Positions 63,580 through 64,000 of a DNA stretch of 64,000 bases are shown here, piece after piece; positions within the stretch are counted from its first letter, which is position 1, and every line of letters starts with the position of its first letter. Source of the DNA: Martensiomyces pterosporus (taxonomy: Eukaryota; Kickxellomycota; Kickxellomycetes; Kickxellales; Kickxellaceae). The position numbers and the translations under genes were made by a program. The stretch covers positions 62,001 to 126,000 of the forward strand of contig MU603931.1 in the NCBI GenBank assembly GCA_025201845.1, in the 5' to 3' direction. The notes under the pieces are model-generated. The model was not told the origin of the DNA. It was given only the letters and a program-made list of their open reading frames with translations, and searched no databases.

Positions 63580-64000
63580 CTAGTGGATGAACACAGAAGA
63601 GGGAGCTTGGAAATCACGCACTTCTGCTAAAAATAGATCATATTAATGAAGCCCCGCTTATCATTAGAAGGCATAGCGCATCACATGCAGCGGCAACATC
63701 AAAACAACAATGGCAGCAATTTGAATTGGCAGCGTGGAGCGAGGTGGAGAGGTATGTAATGCAGAAATGTAAGGATGTGCTATTCTTCAGTGCGGCGAGA
63801 AATAAGAGTTTTTGGAATAGCTGCTCGATATATGGGCTTGTTTGTTGTTGCCTCCGTAAGGTTACATGCTCTGTGCGCCGCTCCCTGTTTTGTCCCCAGC
63901 CCATCTCCCAAGCAGCGAGCCCACATATCAACAACAAGCAAAAATAGGCTTTGGAAACAAGGTCTGCAGAAGAGAGCAAAGGTCGCTTCACCGCCGTCCT
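63580..64000. other. Right edge, probable upstream part of the DUF4451 gene
   Basis: About 420 bp. It may contain the first exon or promoter of the DUF4451 gene; I could not settle a start exon. A 117-codon minus frame (63638-63991) has no similarity. Confidence 0.4.

Overview
The window is a stretch of a compact fungal nuclear genome. The evidence is spliceosomal introns with GTRAGY donors, split codons, fungal-type proteins (OCA1, NMA111, AIR2, MGM1, QCR6, GYP7) and no operons. MED23, REV7/MAD2L2, DNMT2, CUL4 and a TIA1/PUB1 protein occur together, which fits an early-diverging fungus better than a yeast. A zoopagomycote such as a Kickxellales species is my guess; the placement is inference. 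Codon third positions are GC-rich, so long antisense open frames are common and were discarded.

I support 29 protein genes on both strands and no RNA gene. Left part (1-21 kb): a tandem AAA+ ATPase running off the left edge, GYP7-like RabGAP, CUL4 cullin, a mitochondrial hotdog thioesterase, PEX11, OCA1-type phosphatase, PRP2/DHX16 helicase, threonyl-tRNA synthetase, DNMT2 tRNA methyltransferase, GINS subunit PSF3 and TCTP. Middle (21-45 kb): MGM1/OPA1 dynamin, QCR6, SNF4, EMC5, a seven-exon REV7, PUB1/TIA1, MED23, an isochorismatase-family hydrolase, a SEC14-domain protein, AIR2 and RPS5. Right part (46-64 kb): guanylate kinase, NMA111 protease, sphingolipid delta-4 desaturase, a secreted class 3 lipase, RPL43, a homeodomain factor and a DUF4451 protein whose 5' end is unresolved.

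These genes are not a functional cluster; most are housekeeping, each with its own promoter. Divergent pairs share short intergenic regions (AAA/GYP7, OCA1/PRP2, SNF4/EMC5, ISOC/SEC14, RPS5/GUK1). Gene density is high to about 51 kb and then falls: 51.75-54.5 kb and 59.5-62.4 kb hold no gene I can defend.

The most rewarding observation is REV7, rebuilt by hand from seven exons of 45-224 bases, none of which makes a usable open reading frame alone. Others are a His in the D2 Walker B of the AAA protein, a DESH motif in PRP2, a perfect 92-bp tandem duplication in the ISOC/SEC14 promoter, and a guanylate kinase with a presequence-like upstream start. I did not recognise any wholly new multi-gene system.
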